DNA of 64,000 nt from Nissolia schottii (lineage: Eukaryota; Streptophyta; Magnoliopsida; Fabales; Fabaceae), in the NCBI GenBank assembly GCA_003254905.1, contig QANU01085255.1:655624-719623 (forward strand), read 5' to 3'. The position numbers and the translations under genes are program-made. The notes beneath the pieces are model-generated. The model saw nothing but the letters and a program-made list of their open reading frames with translations. It was not told where the DNA came from and did no database searches. Positions 1-10,778 of the stretch are shown in pieces. Positions within the stretch are counted from its first letter, which is position 1, and each line of letters starts with the position of its first letter.

Positions 1-159
1 AGTCTATCCCCAAGCGTGGATAGGAGGTCCCCAAGTGTGGATAACATGAGTCGGTCCCCAAGTGTGGACGAAGCAAGTCTATCCCCAAGTGTGGATATGT
101 CCCCAAGCGTGGACAAAACGAGTCAGTCCCCAAGTGTGGACAGAGTAAGTTATTCTTAA
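1..159 (+). repeat. In-frame SPSVD-encoding minisatellite, partial at window edge
   Basis: Six copies of TCCCCAAGYGTGGA start at 7, 28, 55, 82, 100 and 127. Spacings are 21, 27, 27, 18 and 27 bases, all multiples of three. Read from base 1 the frame is open to a TAA at 157-159, and each copy encodes Ser-Pro-Ser-Val-Asp separated by 1-4 variable residues. This could be the C-terminal end of a repetitive protein entering from outside the window, or a simple minisatellite that happens to stay in frame. I do not recognise the protein. Keeping phase through unequal spacers slightly favours coding history. Confidence 0.5.
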
Positions 160-1185
160 TATCGCTATTGCATCTGGATAATGAATTCAAGGTAATGATT
201 ATAAGATGATGGCTATAAGATGATGATATGTGATTTAACTGTATATGTTACATAAATATGATATGTCTATATGATACATGTATATGATGATAGGTAGTAC
301 ATGAAGATGATGATATGTGATTTAACGGTATATGTTACATGAATATGATGATATGTGCTCTAGCTGTATAGGTGATTCAGGAATTAGAATAGAGAACAGA
401 TGACCTAGATAAGAAATGATAGATTCCCTCAGTCACCTAGTAATCATAAGTAGCTGCTCAGGCTTAAGATGAATATTAATAAATAGTAGGGATTAGTATA
501 ACTGTGACACTTAGAGACCCCTGAGCGGCGGAATCATAATTGAGAGTAAAATGAGCAACAACAACAGAGGTTTCCCACTGAGAACGCTGAGTTCTCACAC
601 CCGCTCCTTTATGGTTCTAGTTGAGCAGGACAAGACTTCAACTTGATATACGCAGCGACGGCTTTGAAGACGATGAATCAAGGAATCCGATAGCAAAAAC
701 TAGGCTAAGGATGTTACAATCCTTGTATTGTACTGCTATGAGAACGTATGTGTATGTTTTAAATATGATACTACCTATGTACATGGTTGTGAATATATAC
801 TATGGACCACTTGTATGCTTATGGTTTGATGTTGTTGTGTTAGAACAATTATCCGTTAAGTATAAAGCTTTAACGTTTGCATTATAAATTCTATCTGACG
901 CAAGGCTCATATTTTACAACATACGTACAGAAAGAAAAAGATTCAAAATGGTCCATATTTTCTAAGTAAGAAATTTTTTCAAAGCTAAAGTATGGGCTAA
1001 AAGTAACCCTAACCAAAGCAGATAACAACCTAGTGAGCATTGTTTACGACGTACAGGTAAACAGTTAGCTAGGGTGTTACAAAAAAGGACTACATCGACC
1101 GGTATATTGTAATAACCTCTTTCCCAAAACCTTTTTGGTCTTAATAAAACATTATTTGTCATGCTTAGAACAAATAGGTTTTCAA
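160..1185. other. Probable LTR-retrotransposon remnant, no intact gene
   Basis: There is no convincing coding frame here. A segment starting GATGATATGTGATTTAAC at 222 recurs at about 306 with few changes, so there is a diverged tandem duplication with an 84-base period. Around 505-620 the sequence turns GC-richer (GAGACCCCTGAGCGGCGG at about 515) in a style seen in plant Ty3/gypsy LTRs and their flanks. I could not find paired LTRs, a primer-binding site or a polypurine tract, so the call rests on composition only. Confidence 0.3.
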
Positions 1186-1189
1186 TTAT

Positions 1190-1490
1190 AGTTTCCCCAT
1201 TCGAATGTAAAGTTTGTGCAATTTGTGCATAAAATTTGTGCACTGGTATGTGTAACGTTTGTGCATCCCTTGTATAGAGTCGGTCTTATTTGTTTGTTCA
1301 CCTTGCAATGTAAAATTTGTGCATTATGTCGTATGATGTTTGTGCATTTTGTTATGTAATGTTTGTGCACTCTTATTGGTAAACCCTCTTCCATACATTT
1401 CTACTATGAAGTTTGTGCACTCTGTCGTATAATGTTTGAGCACTATTTCCTATAATGTCTGTGCATTCCTTTGTATACATTTTGTGCTTC
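1190..1490 (+). repeat. Array of TTTGTGCA motifs (left subterminal array)
   Basis: Eight exact TTTGTGCA words lie between about 1210 and 1422, followed by one-base variants at 1433 and 1456. They are usually preceded by AATGT or AAAG and spaced by about 10-35 bases. All are in the same orientation. A matching array in the opposite orientation lies at 2260-2700, on the other side of the FAR1-like pseudogene. This is consistent with subterminal repeats of a transposon, but no terminal inverted repeat or target duplication was found here. Confidence 0.6.
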
Positions 1491-2190
1491 ATGTAAGACA
1501 ACCTCTACCATATCTAGTGCCCGATGAAGTAAACTTGTTCCCTCCTCCGTGGCTACAGCACCTTCTGTCACAGTGTAAAAATGGGTGCATAGACCATCAT
1601 ACTTATCCTTTATCGCTCTCATCCTACTAATGTCATGACTGCTCTTTATTGTGCTATGTCTCCGCTTAATGTTTTTGCTCCACCGACTTAGAATGTACTT
1701 TGTCGAATTTTCCCTGACTCTTTCGAGACCTAGCACATACAAACAATGCCGGCAAATGGTCCCCCTTGACTCAAAAAGATAGCATTGACAGGTAACATCA
1801 TTGGACTCTCCATCGAACAACACATCATATCACAACTCTCTTACCTGACCATTGACCTCAACTTCTTCAGCAACGATGTAAGTTAATTTAGTGTCTTGCT
1901 TGTCTTTAAGCAATGTGTTACAATTTACCTTTGCTCTGAACTCAATCTATACCTCGCGATACTTGTCATGTGAGTACTCCGATTAAAATTGCTTCTCAAT
2001 CAAAGATGTCGTCACACACGGAATTGTCATCTTGAAGCTAGCAATATCTATCTCAAGTTCCTTTTGGGCCTTCGATGAAGAGCATTATCATATTGCTTAA
2101 CAAATTGCTCCAAGCTACTCTTTGGGTTTAAGTATCCATCAAGGAATGCATGCATGCTCGCTCCTCTATGCGCTCCTCATTCCAGCCCAA
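1443..2190 (-). pseudogene. FAR1/FHY3-related (MULE-derived) protein, decayed C-terminal half
   Basis: Reading the minus strand, the end of a MULE transposase domain is recognisable (residues SMHAFLDGYLNPK near 2165-2125, then LEQFVKQYDNAL). It is followed by the family's linker (DIASFKMTIPCV) and a SWIM zinc finger with the C-x-C...C-x-H pattern (CQC and CRH, about 1745-1795). FAR1-RELATED SEQUENCE proteins are domesticated or active Mutator-type transposases. The copy is broken by a frameshift near 2085 and in-frame stops at 1983-1985 (TAA), 1947-1949 (TAG) and 1830-1832 (TGA). The N-terminal FAR1 DNA-binding domain and most of the transposase core are not visible. An open stretch of 126 codons (1823 to 1443) remains but begins at an internal Met. 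It is probably the relic of an autonomous MULE and not a host gene. Confidence 0.8.
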
Positions 2191-2254
2191 AATTCATTGC
2201 TAAGGTATATTGGAACTCATATGCTACGTTCATTGTATAGACCTGATATACACA

Positions 2255-2830
2255 AACATTAAAATAATCAATGCACAAACATTAGCAACACGTGTGCACA
2301 AACATTAGCAAAACATGTGCACAAACTTTATCACAACATTTGTTAAGGAGACAATTCATAAAAAATGATAGTGTTGTTGCACAATCACTGTCATTATTCG
2401 TGCACAAACTTTATCCTAACAAGTGCACAAACATTATCACATCTTGTGCACAAACTTTATCCTGACCAGTACTCCCCCTAGTTGATTTTACATAAAATCT
2501 GACAAGTGTGCACAACCATTAATATAATCAGTGCACAAACATTATCACATCATCATGTGCACAAACATTAGCACAACTTGTGCACAAACTTTATCATAAC
2601 CAGTGCCAAGCTACCTAAAAAAATGTGTCCCCACACAATTGATTATACATAAAATCTAACAACAATTGTGCACATACATTATCATATTCACTGCACAAAA
2701 TTAAGTATAAGTTAAGTATTATGCATATCTGTAAAGTTTGTGTATGAGAATGTATAAAATTTGTGCACACATGTTTATAATGTATGTGCACTAATAGTTA
2801 TAAAGTTTGTGCATTAAAATGTATAAAACA
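2255..2830 (-). repeat. Array of TGCACAAAC motifs (right subterminal array)
   Basis: About nine copies of TGCACAAAC, commonly extended to GTGCACAAACATTA or GTGCACAAACTTTAT, lie between 2270 and 2590. Further variants continue to 2695. They are the reverse complement of the words at 1190-1490, so the two arrays face each other across the FAR1-like pseudogene. From about 2735 to 2825 the orientation flips back to TTTGTGCA. The layout suggests transposase-binding subterminal repeats. Confidence 0.6.
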
Positions 2831-3563
2831 ATATTTTTATATTCGAACACAACTCAATAAAGCCTAAAGGTATTAAATATAATCAAAATACGCCTTAACC
2901 CAGTTAGATGTAAACTTTTTATTTAAACAATTTCAATCACATAAAACACAAGTGTTTATCAGGTATATTAGTGTATCAGTATTCACAATATGTTTAACAG
3001 GTAATTTCACGAGGTCATGTATGTGATTCCTTTGTTTGGTCTAAAACAATAGTGAGAACTAACTGGCCTAGTTGCTCTTGTGTAATTCACTTGGTATAGA
3101 ATTGCGTAGTTACTTGACTAGCTAGTAGGTACTAGTAGTACTAGAATATAGGGAGCGTGAAAGTGAGAGACAGATAGAGGAGAAAGTGGTCCAGCTCAGT
3201 CTATGGCTGACTGACACCCACAACAGCAGCAAGCAGCCGTGTTGAAAGATAAGGAGAGAGACAGGCGGTATCAAAACAAGAATTTAATTTTATTATAATT
3301 CTCTCTTCTCTTCATAAACTCTCAACCAATTTCATTTTCTTCCGAGACATACGTACACGCACACACACCCCTTTTCTTGTCCCATGTTAAATTTAACGCA
3401 ATCAAAATTGTAAGATTTCACCTTTTTGTTGTTATTTTTTGTTTTACAAGTGCCACCGTCATCATCTTCAAATTAAGCTCCTGAGTAAAAGCGCTTTTTG
3501 GGAATTCGGAACAATTGGTAGCTAGCTAGTTTAGGACACACCAATTTCCTTGGGTTCCGAAAG
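2831..3563 (+). promoter_or_regulatory. Upstream region and probable 5' leader of the IDD gene
   Basis: This is an AT-rich spacer with no open frame. It should hold the promoter and 5' untranslated leader of the IDD gene that starts at 3564. A pyrimidine-rich stretch at about 3298-3325 (CTCTCTTCTCTTC) and a short CA-rich run near 3355-3370 look like leader sequence. No TATA box could be assigned with confidence. Confidence 0.35.
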
Positions 3564-5451
3564 ATGATATCTGAAGAAGCCTTTTCCATTCCTTCCCACA
3601 TCATGAGAGGCACCTCGGTTCAACGACCCAATGATCCAAACCCTAATCCCAATCAAGTAGTCAAGAGAAAGAGAAGCCTACCCGGCACACCAGGCAAGTT
3701 AGTCAGTTAGTTGAACTTGTTTCCTTCAAATTTCAATCTCTTCTGTATATCATTTTTTCTTTATCAATTCAAAATACACTAATTGACTCGATCTCTACCC
3801 TTTTAGAAGTGAGAATTTGTCACTTATTGTAATTGTCACCCGATCGAGAAATCAAACATGCACTAATAAATAAATAAATAAATTACTGGTAAATCAATTA
3901 CAGATCCGGATGCAGAAGTGATAGCTCTATCACCCAAGTCCCTGATGGCGAAGAACCGATTCGTGTGCGAGATCTGCAAGAAGGGGTTCCAGAGGGACCA
4001 GAACCTGCAGCTGCACCGGCGAGGACACAACCTGCCGTGGAAGCTGAGGCAGCGGACGAGGGAGGAGGCGGTGAGGAAGAAGGTGTACGTGTGCCCGGAG
4101 AGAGGGTGCGTGCACAACGACCCGTCGAGGGCACTTGGGGACCTGACGGGGGTTAAGAAGCACTACAGCCGCAAGCACGGGGAGAAGAAGTGGAAGTGCG
4201 ACAAGTGCTCCAAGAAATACGCCGTTCAATCTGACTGGAAGGCCCATACCAAGATTTGTGGGACTCGCCAGTACAAATGTGACTGTGGCACTCTTTTCTC
4301 CAGGTACGTACCTACGTATGCCCCCCCTATAACATGTTTGGTTTTAAGGTGAGAACAGTCGTCAGTATCAATTTTCTCGATTCATTCTTTCTTGATGTTC
4401 CTTGAAACTGGATCTCTTTAGTTACGAATATATATTGTAGTTGGTTTAATTTGTCCCAACAATTTTAGTGTGCAAATAAATAAATATCAAAATGTCCCTA
4501 TATATATATATAGTTGATTGGAATTAATGCATGTATAAATAAATCAAGCTCATATCATGATCTGTTTTGAAATGAATTGGAGAGAATATGTTTAAGGGTA
4601 TGTATATAGTTGTTGATCCGTATAGATATGATTTTGTGTGGACAAATGAATGAATCAGGAAGGACAGCTTCATAACGCACAGAGCCTTTTGCGAAGCCTT
4701 GGCGGAACAAAGCGCGAGAATGGGTGCATCAGTTCATCCAGCGATACTATCTAGCAGTATACTCGGGAGCGGGCCAGAGGCATTAATGGGGATTAATAGT
4801 GTAGCAGAGGCAGACCATGCTGGGCAGAATAAGATGAAGCAGCTTCCGCTGTGGTTAGACCAAGCCGATGCAACTGATTTCGTCCAGCAGGCAACGAACT
4901 TGTTTGATGGATCATCCTCACAAGCATTACCACCGTGGCTGAGTTATCGGTACACGGAAGCATCACCATTTGCAAGTGATGAACACAAGTTAATATCTAT
5001 GCCACAAGGAGAAGCTATGATCAAGAGAGAGCAAGTAGAAGAGAGCGACAAAGGAGGGTACTTCTTAATGTCGCGTAGCGTGAGTTCTTTGTACTCTTGC
5101 GTTAGTCAGAATCAACAGCAAGGAATCAGAGGGCCATCGTCGACGTCATGTCATCACATGTCAGCCACTGCCTTGCTGCAGAAAGCAACCCAAATGGAAT
5201 CTACCAGCAGGCCACCCAGTTTCAACGGCCCTGCACTGGCTCTTGATCCTCTCAATCTTCAACATGCAGGTGGTTCAGCCGGTGATTGGCAGGGTCCAGA
5301 GCAGTTACTATATTCAGGTTCCAGAAATGAAGAGCAACTTGGCTTCACCAGAGACTTCCTTGGCGTTGGAGATGATGGCGGCTACCTCGCCAATTTCAAT
5401 CCAATGGGATCGCTCATTAACCTCCAAACCCACTTTGCTGGACATCACTGA
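3564..5451 (+). CDS. INDETERMINATE-domain (IDD) C2H2 zinc-finger transcription factor
   Basis: Three exons (3564-3693, 3904-4303, 4659-5451) join in frame to 440 residues. Members of this plant-only family act in the nucleus, binding DNA and working with GRAS proteins in development and gibberellin, starch or root-patterning pathways. A basic stretch KRKR is at residues 34-37. The ID domain has four fingers: C2H2 (C65, C68, H81, H85), a long second C2H2 finger, then two C2HC fingers ending near residue 200. The C-terminal half carries the family signatures [13 protein letters not shown] (about 344-356) and TRDFLGV (about 407-413), which are absent from the IDD14/15/16 subgroup. The start codon is the first in-frame Met before the basic region. 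Intron 1 uses a GC donor. Assignment to the family is secure, but I cannot name the Arabidopsis orthologue. Confidence 0.93.
3694..3903 (+). other. Probable GC-AG intron in the IDD gene
   Basis: The invariant IDD sequence PGTP-DPDAE requires joining CCAG (ending 3693) to ATCCGGATG (starting 3904). The intron then begins GCAAGT and ends CAG. AG|GCAAGT is the classic consensus for the minor U2-type GC-AG donor class. The nearest GT (3698-3699) would shift the frame and lose the conserved residues. Confidence 0.8.
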
Positions 5452-8400
5452 TATCACGTTGCAACCATATATATAATCAAGTTGTATGGTACATTCATAT
5501 ACATACATACATACATATGTGTGTGTGTGTAAAATGTTTAGTTTGATGAAGAATATTATTATTGAGAAATTATTTAGGGGCCTGAAGATAATAATACCGA
5601 GTTAGACCGAGTTGACTCGGCCACGGAGGCATATATGCAGAGTGAGATAGATGATCACATGATCGATCTCGATATCATAGAGAAATCTCGTGAACCAGGT
5701 GGGGGCCATTGCATGTTTTGGACGCCACTGTATAATATTCTCTCCTTTTATTTTTGACAAGTAATTCGATTTAAACGCGCAGTAGGGAATTACCTTTTTG
5801 TTTTCTTTTTAAATTGTTGTCGTGATATTATTTCCTTTGTTAATTAATAGTGTGGTATTAGAGGGCATGTATAGAATTTGAAGCACAGAAGGCGCCTTCT
5901 TCCATGCATATAAGCATTAGTACTAACTAGTATGATTGTAGTAAATTTCTTCTGTTAACTAATTAGCCTATGATCTAAAGTTGATACAACTTTACAGCGT
6001 CGTACACGTTGGCTGTTACCTACTTTTATTTGTTTGTTGTCAGTGACCTTTCAACTGTGCTGGCCGTGAACTGCATGCTATATCCACCCTGAATTAAAAT
6101 ACTAGCTTGCTAGCTATTGAAAGAGATGAATGCTTTATTCCTACAAATTATTGTACAAACAAAAATTTAGCACCCCATTTTTAAGGACACTCAGCAGTAA
6201 TTAAGAGTGGATGAGACCTGTAAAAAAATGAGAATATTAGACAAAGTTAGTAAAACTCACTCTTATTATAAATATGTCTAAAAATGACAAGATAAATTAA
6301 GCTCAAGCAAAAACCTCATTTCTATATATTCCAAAAAAAAAATCAAGAATCCTGTTGTCCTGATTTGTATTTGCGTCATACAGTACATGTGTAGTAAGAT
6401 TATTTGTCAACAGAAAAAAAAAGGACTATTTATTTTTATTCTGTGCATATTTAACGTGAGTTTTGTGTAAAAAAAAATTCAATTGAGAGGGGATGCGTTA
6501 TATATGGATGGGCGAGAGTGACGGGTTGGTTGTAGTACAAGGTTTACCTAAAAAGAAAAGGCTAATTAGTTTTGAGAATAAACTCCTAAACTATCTCAAG
6601 GAATTAGGTGCTGCATCATCTACAGTTAGTGCGGTTGGCGGTGAAAGAAGAGTGAGAACGCACCCTAGTAGGGGAAGCTACATTAGATATGCAAGTATAT
6701 ATGAAACTAGCAACTATTTGATCTGCGCAGTTGGGTGACAAATTGACATATATATAACTATATGTGGGATAAATTGTATATTTATTTGAAAATAATTAAA
6801 AAATTCCTATAAACAGTGATATATATATATATATATATATTATAATACAAACTATTATTATTTCGTACACTTTTAATATTTAAAAGTCAAAAAAATGATT
6901 ATTATTAATGGAGGGATGTAGTATAAATTAAATTGTACATTAATGGTTGATTAACTTATAATGACATTATATGAGAAATACATATTTATTTCCCCCATTT
7001 ATCAGACATTACTATTTCCATAACGATATCTGTGACTATATACTTCATCGCATTACATGTAGTTAATGTATTAATTAAGTGATAAATACTCATAGATTTA
7101 CGCACTTTTATAATTTGCTTTCGATAGGATAATTTGTTCTTTTCAGCGAGAGAGTTAGAGAGACAATGCTGTGATCAACCAAAATTAAACTACTTCCGCA
7201 TTGGCACTTATTTATCGTTTCATATAACTAAGAAAAAGGTCAGGCCAGACCATTTTCAAAGTCTGTTAGACCTGTTTACTCACATTTACTAAAAAAATAA
7301 ACTTGTTTTACCTTCAGTAAAGGTCGAACTCAAAACCTCTACCATTCACAGTAATGTCTTATTCACTAGGCTGGCATTACTTTTTGCAACATTTTATGCA
7401 ATCATATTTATTAATATAATTTTATTATTTAATTTTTCTTTTTAAAGAAACCATAATCTAAATAGTCCATATAACTCTCCCACACTCACACTCTCATCTC
7501 ATGAATAATATGAGAGAGTTTTGCTAGCATTTTCCTTTTTGTTTTTTATTGGTCAAATGTCATATATTCTGTTTATGATCTTACTATCACATACTAAGCA
7601 AGAGAATTGGTGATATACATAACAAAGTTGAACAAATTTTGTTGGGATTTGGACTTTGGTTTCTTAATGATAAAATCAATGGATGAAAATTTAATTCTCC
7701 TCTCACATAAAGGATATTCACGTTGCTCAGACTTGTCTTTTGATCTGTTTCTTCATGTACATACCCTAGCAGCTTGCAACTTTAAAGTTTCAATTCTTTA
7801 TTGAAAATATCTTTTTGATTCATATTAAATTTATACGCTCTTGCTTGTTATATAGTAAATGTTATATATTCAGTTAAACTCTCTCCCTTCTCTCAAGAAA
7901 TACCTTTATATATATATATATTAGTTTTTTACTTTAGAATATTATTATATTAAGAAATTAAGTTATTAACAAAAATAATACTTTGTTATGATTATTTTTG
8001 AAAAATTAAAAATTGTATATTTTATTTTGTTTTTATTTTTATTTTTTATATTTTTATGATAAAAAAATACACAGACAGATCTATCACTAATATATGACAT
8101 TTTACCAATAAAAAANGTGTGTCAGGACAAAAAATTTGTGTATTTTCTTTACGGTTATTTTGTTGGGACACAGGAATAAGATACATGAACACAACTTTTC
8201 AGATTAAGATAATGTGTTTTTTTTATTAAATTAATGCAATAATGGTATATTTTCTGTCTTATCTCTATTAAACCAAAAAAAAATATAAATACAAATAAAT
8301 GTATCTTGTACACTGTCACCAAACATAATACAAGAGTGACTTATCTTCTTATTTTTTTGTGTCTATATCCTCATATCTCAATATACCAAATCTTATCCAA

Positions 8401-8541
8401 ACCAATTTAAGATACAATTAGTACCCCAAAAATCACGATAAATCAATCACAAATTAAGTCATATCATGGCACCAAGAAAAAGAGACACCCACATTATCAT
8501 CATCTGTAACTTGAAACGCAAGTCAACCGCATTAGAAGCAG
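5452..8541. other. Intergenic AT-rich spacer
   Basis: The region begins with the 3' untranslated part of the IDD gene and includes a (CATA)n/(GT)n run near 5495-5530. An AT dinucleotide run lies at about 6821-6841 and a shorter one at 7905-7920. One unresolved base is at 8116. The short open frame at 6493-6738 has no recognisable domain or support. No gene or RNA was identified. Confidence 0.6.
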
Positions 8542-8866
8542 TTACTGCACCACCACCATCACTCTTATCACTGTCACCTTCGGCGCCTTCGGGATCACCA
8601 AGTCAAGCGGAAGCAACACCTTGTCCACCTGCTAAACCGCGAGTTTCCCGTCTACGTAAACGGTTCCCGTAACGGAGGCGTTAATGGCGCCAGTTGTCAT
8701 GCTGACGTGGCGCTTCCGTTTCGAAGTTTGAGATTGAGATAAAGGAAAAGAGAATGTGGAACTGTAAGAGCTCCCCTTTTTCTCTGTCGGTGAGGGAGTT
8801 GAGGAACCCTGGTTTTGGTGAGAGAGTGCGTTTGAATGCTGGAATGTTTGTTCCTTGATGTTGTTG
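8542..8866 (-). pseudogene. Fasciclin-like arabinogalactan protein pseudogene
   Basis: On the minus strand the second half of a FAS1 domain is recognisable: KPGFLNSLTDREKGELLQFH near 8845-8785, then SISNFET. About 25 residues present in the two intact neighbours are missing and the frame shifts. The match then resumes with TTGAINASVTGTVYVDGKLAV (8695-8635), hits a TAG where the neighbours have Tyr, and continues QVDKVLLP before another stop near 8542. No signal peptide or first half of the domain was found. The residues kept resemble the distal copy at 18516-19712 more than the adjacent one. The VDK-VLLP junction is contiguous here, although an intron splits it in the distal copy. It is non-functional as sequenced. 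Confidence 0.85.
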
Positions 8867-8923
8867 TGAGGAAAAAGGCCCAAGGGGTTTTCCTTTTATA
8901 GTGAGGATTGGATAGAGAGAAAA

Positions 8924-9073
8924 TGCTACATGTGTTACAAAATTTGGACAACAATCATATAATTTTATCACAAGCATGAGTTTTACTATGTTTATATTTT
9001 CTCGCTTCATAGTAGAACCCATACTTTTGTGCAAATTGTATGATTTTGTCCAAATTTTGTTGTATATGTAGCA
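8924..9073. mobile_element. MITE with about 40-bp terminal inverted repeats
   Basis: The left end TGCTACATGTGTTACAAAAT and the right end, read in reverse complement as TGCTACATATACAACAAAAT, match over roughly 40 bases (continuing TTTGGACAA). The element is 150 bp, has no coding capacity, and lies just 5' of the FLA pseudogene. Clear target-site duplications were not seen. The TGCTACA end is shared with the element at 21516-21730. Confidence 0.7.
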
Positions 9074-9873
9074 TTCTTCAATCTCTTATTTAGAAACAAT
9101 TTTCACTTAGCTATGAGGAAAAGGTGGTGCATCATGATGATTAAGGGGGGAGAGTGGATAGCTAGGTATCGTATCATTGAGATGTGCATATATGATACTA
9201 TATATTTTGCTTTAACATCACAGGTTATCATCAGTTGGATGCATGTAAATGTGTATGAAAATGTCCTTTGAAAGGTGGTGCCTTTGGACATATAGGTTGT
9301 GTATTTATATCAATAAGGAGGAAATGATATATAACCACTTTTTCAGTCATTGTCTGAGAAGTTTTGTTTATGTTTGAGAATTGATTAGTATCATAATTAG
9401 CTGAGAGAGCTTGAAACAACAAGACATGTACACTCTCATTTCTTCCTTTACTTGTAGCAATAAATCGAATCTTTAAATTGGTTCATTCTTTTACCTTAAA
9501 TTTCTTTTAATTATTACTTGACAATGATTGAATCCATTACTTATAACCAAACCACATCCATTTCTTATCACCTGAGTTAAGTCCAACCGACAGAGATTGA
9601 TTTACTCTGCACTTTATAGCTAATTAATTAGAATGATATTTAATGGAAGTCTCCTAATTAAAGTCAGAAATGAAGAGGTTGTCCACGGTAAGAGATTTGT
9701 TTTAGATTTTGACAGAATTATTTTTGAAATAATTAAGTTGAAAGAATTAATTTATGTTCAAAAATAATATTAAAAAAATGAGTTTAGAAGAATTAATTAA
9801 TGTAAGGTGCAAAAAGAAAATTAATGTAATTTTAAATTATTTTTCAAAAGTTAAAGTGATAATTGTGATAAAA
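9074..9873. other. Intergenic spacer
   Basis: AT-rich sequence with several short open frames that lack domains or codon structure. Nothing was recognised. Confidence 0.5.
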
Positions 9874-10046
9874 GAAATGCTATTTTAACAAATAAAATAT
9901 AACAATTTGTATCGACAACTATAAAAGGTCAAACTCTAAATACTCAATATGTTGACCTGAGCTTCTCTCTCTTTCCCTACTTTTTTCTTATTTTTTGCAG
10001 TTATTTGTATAAGTTGTTATATTTTGTTGATCAAAACAACATTTTC
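9874..10046. mobile_element. MITE-like inverted repeat
   Basis: The left end (ATGCTATTTTAACAAATAAA, continuing ATATAACAATTTGTAT) matches the reverse complement of the right end (ATGTTGTTTTGATCAACAAA, continuing ATATAACAACTTATAC) over about 50 bases. The element is about 170 bp and non-coding. No target duplication could be fixed, so the borders are approximate. Confidence 0.55.
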
Positions 10047-10778
10047 TTATGACTAACACTAAATTATTTGGTTGGACTCACACAATACACTTTGTTAATT
10101 AAATGGTGGAGAGTCCCTTGCTTTTTCAATTTAGATGGAAGTTCATTTCAGAAGACCCTAGAACTCACAAGATCATGGGCCTCATGGGTCTAGAACACAA
10201 ATTAATATTCTCCTTAGACTGGTGAAATTAAATTTAGTGCATGTTTGGTAAGCTTGTGAAACAACTTTTATTTAATTAAATCTATTAATTTTTATAAAAT
10301 TAAACATGTTTGGAAAGATAATGTGAAATAAGCAACATATTTTTTTAAGGCAAATTTAAGCTGTTTTGGCATAATAACTTAAAGCTATCTTTATCATTTT
10401 ATTATAAAAGTTGTTTTTGAATATTACGCCCAACAATTTCTTGCTTTTAATTGGCTTTGCGGAGTACTCTAGAAAGGGGTTTCTAATTACTTGTTCAAAA
10501 ATCAAACACCAGACCAGAGCATGCATTAGAAGAAGAAAAAACACACTCCTTTATATATAATTTAACCTCATAGGGAGAGAGACAAAGATCTTGTACACAA
10601 ACAATTAATGCGAAACTAAATTCCCCATAATTAATAACAATATAAATACTCCCCCTAGTTATCTCACTCTTGAATTCCATACCCACCATCGATATCATAT
10701 ATCAAACTCTTGAACAATGCACATTAATGAACATATATATATATATAGCATATATACCATAACCATGCATATACTAGT
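10047..10778. other. Intergenic spacer, including probable FLA 3' flank
   Basis: AT-rich sequence between a MITE and the stop codon of the FLA gene. It contains a short AT run at about 10734-10747. The two overlapping short minus-strand open frames (10356-10698) have no recognisable features. Confidence 0.5.

Noticed and set aside
621-887. 88-codon open frame
   Set aside because: No domain, signal or codon pattern; it lies in probable retroelement sequence.
1190-2700. Regular short repeats with spacers that could suggest a CRISPR-like array
   Set aside because: The repeat word is only 8-14 bases, spacing is irregular, orientation flips, and the genome is a plant. A transposon subterminal array explains it better.
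3863-4247. Several minus-strand and alternative-frame open frames over IDD exon 2
   Set aside because: They are antisense or shifted readings of the GC-rich zinc-finger exon, which has clear plus-strand motifs.
6493-6738. 81-codon plus-strand open frame
   Set aside because: No recognisable family, no splice context and no conserved motif; listed only as part of the spacer.
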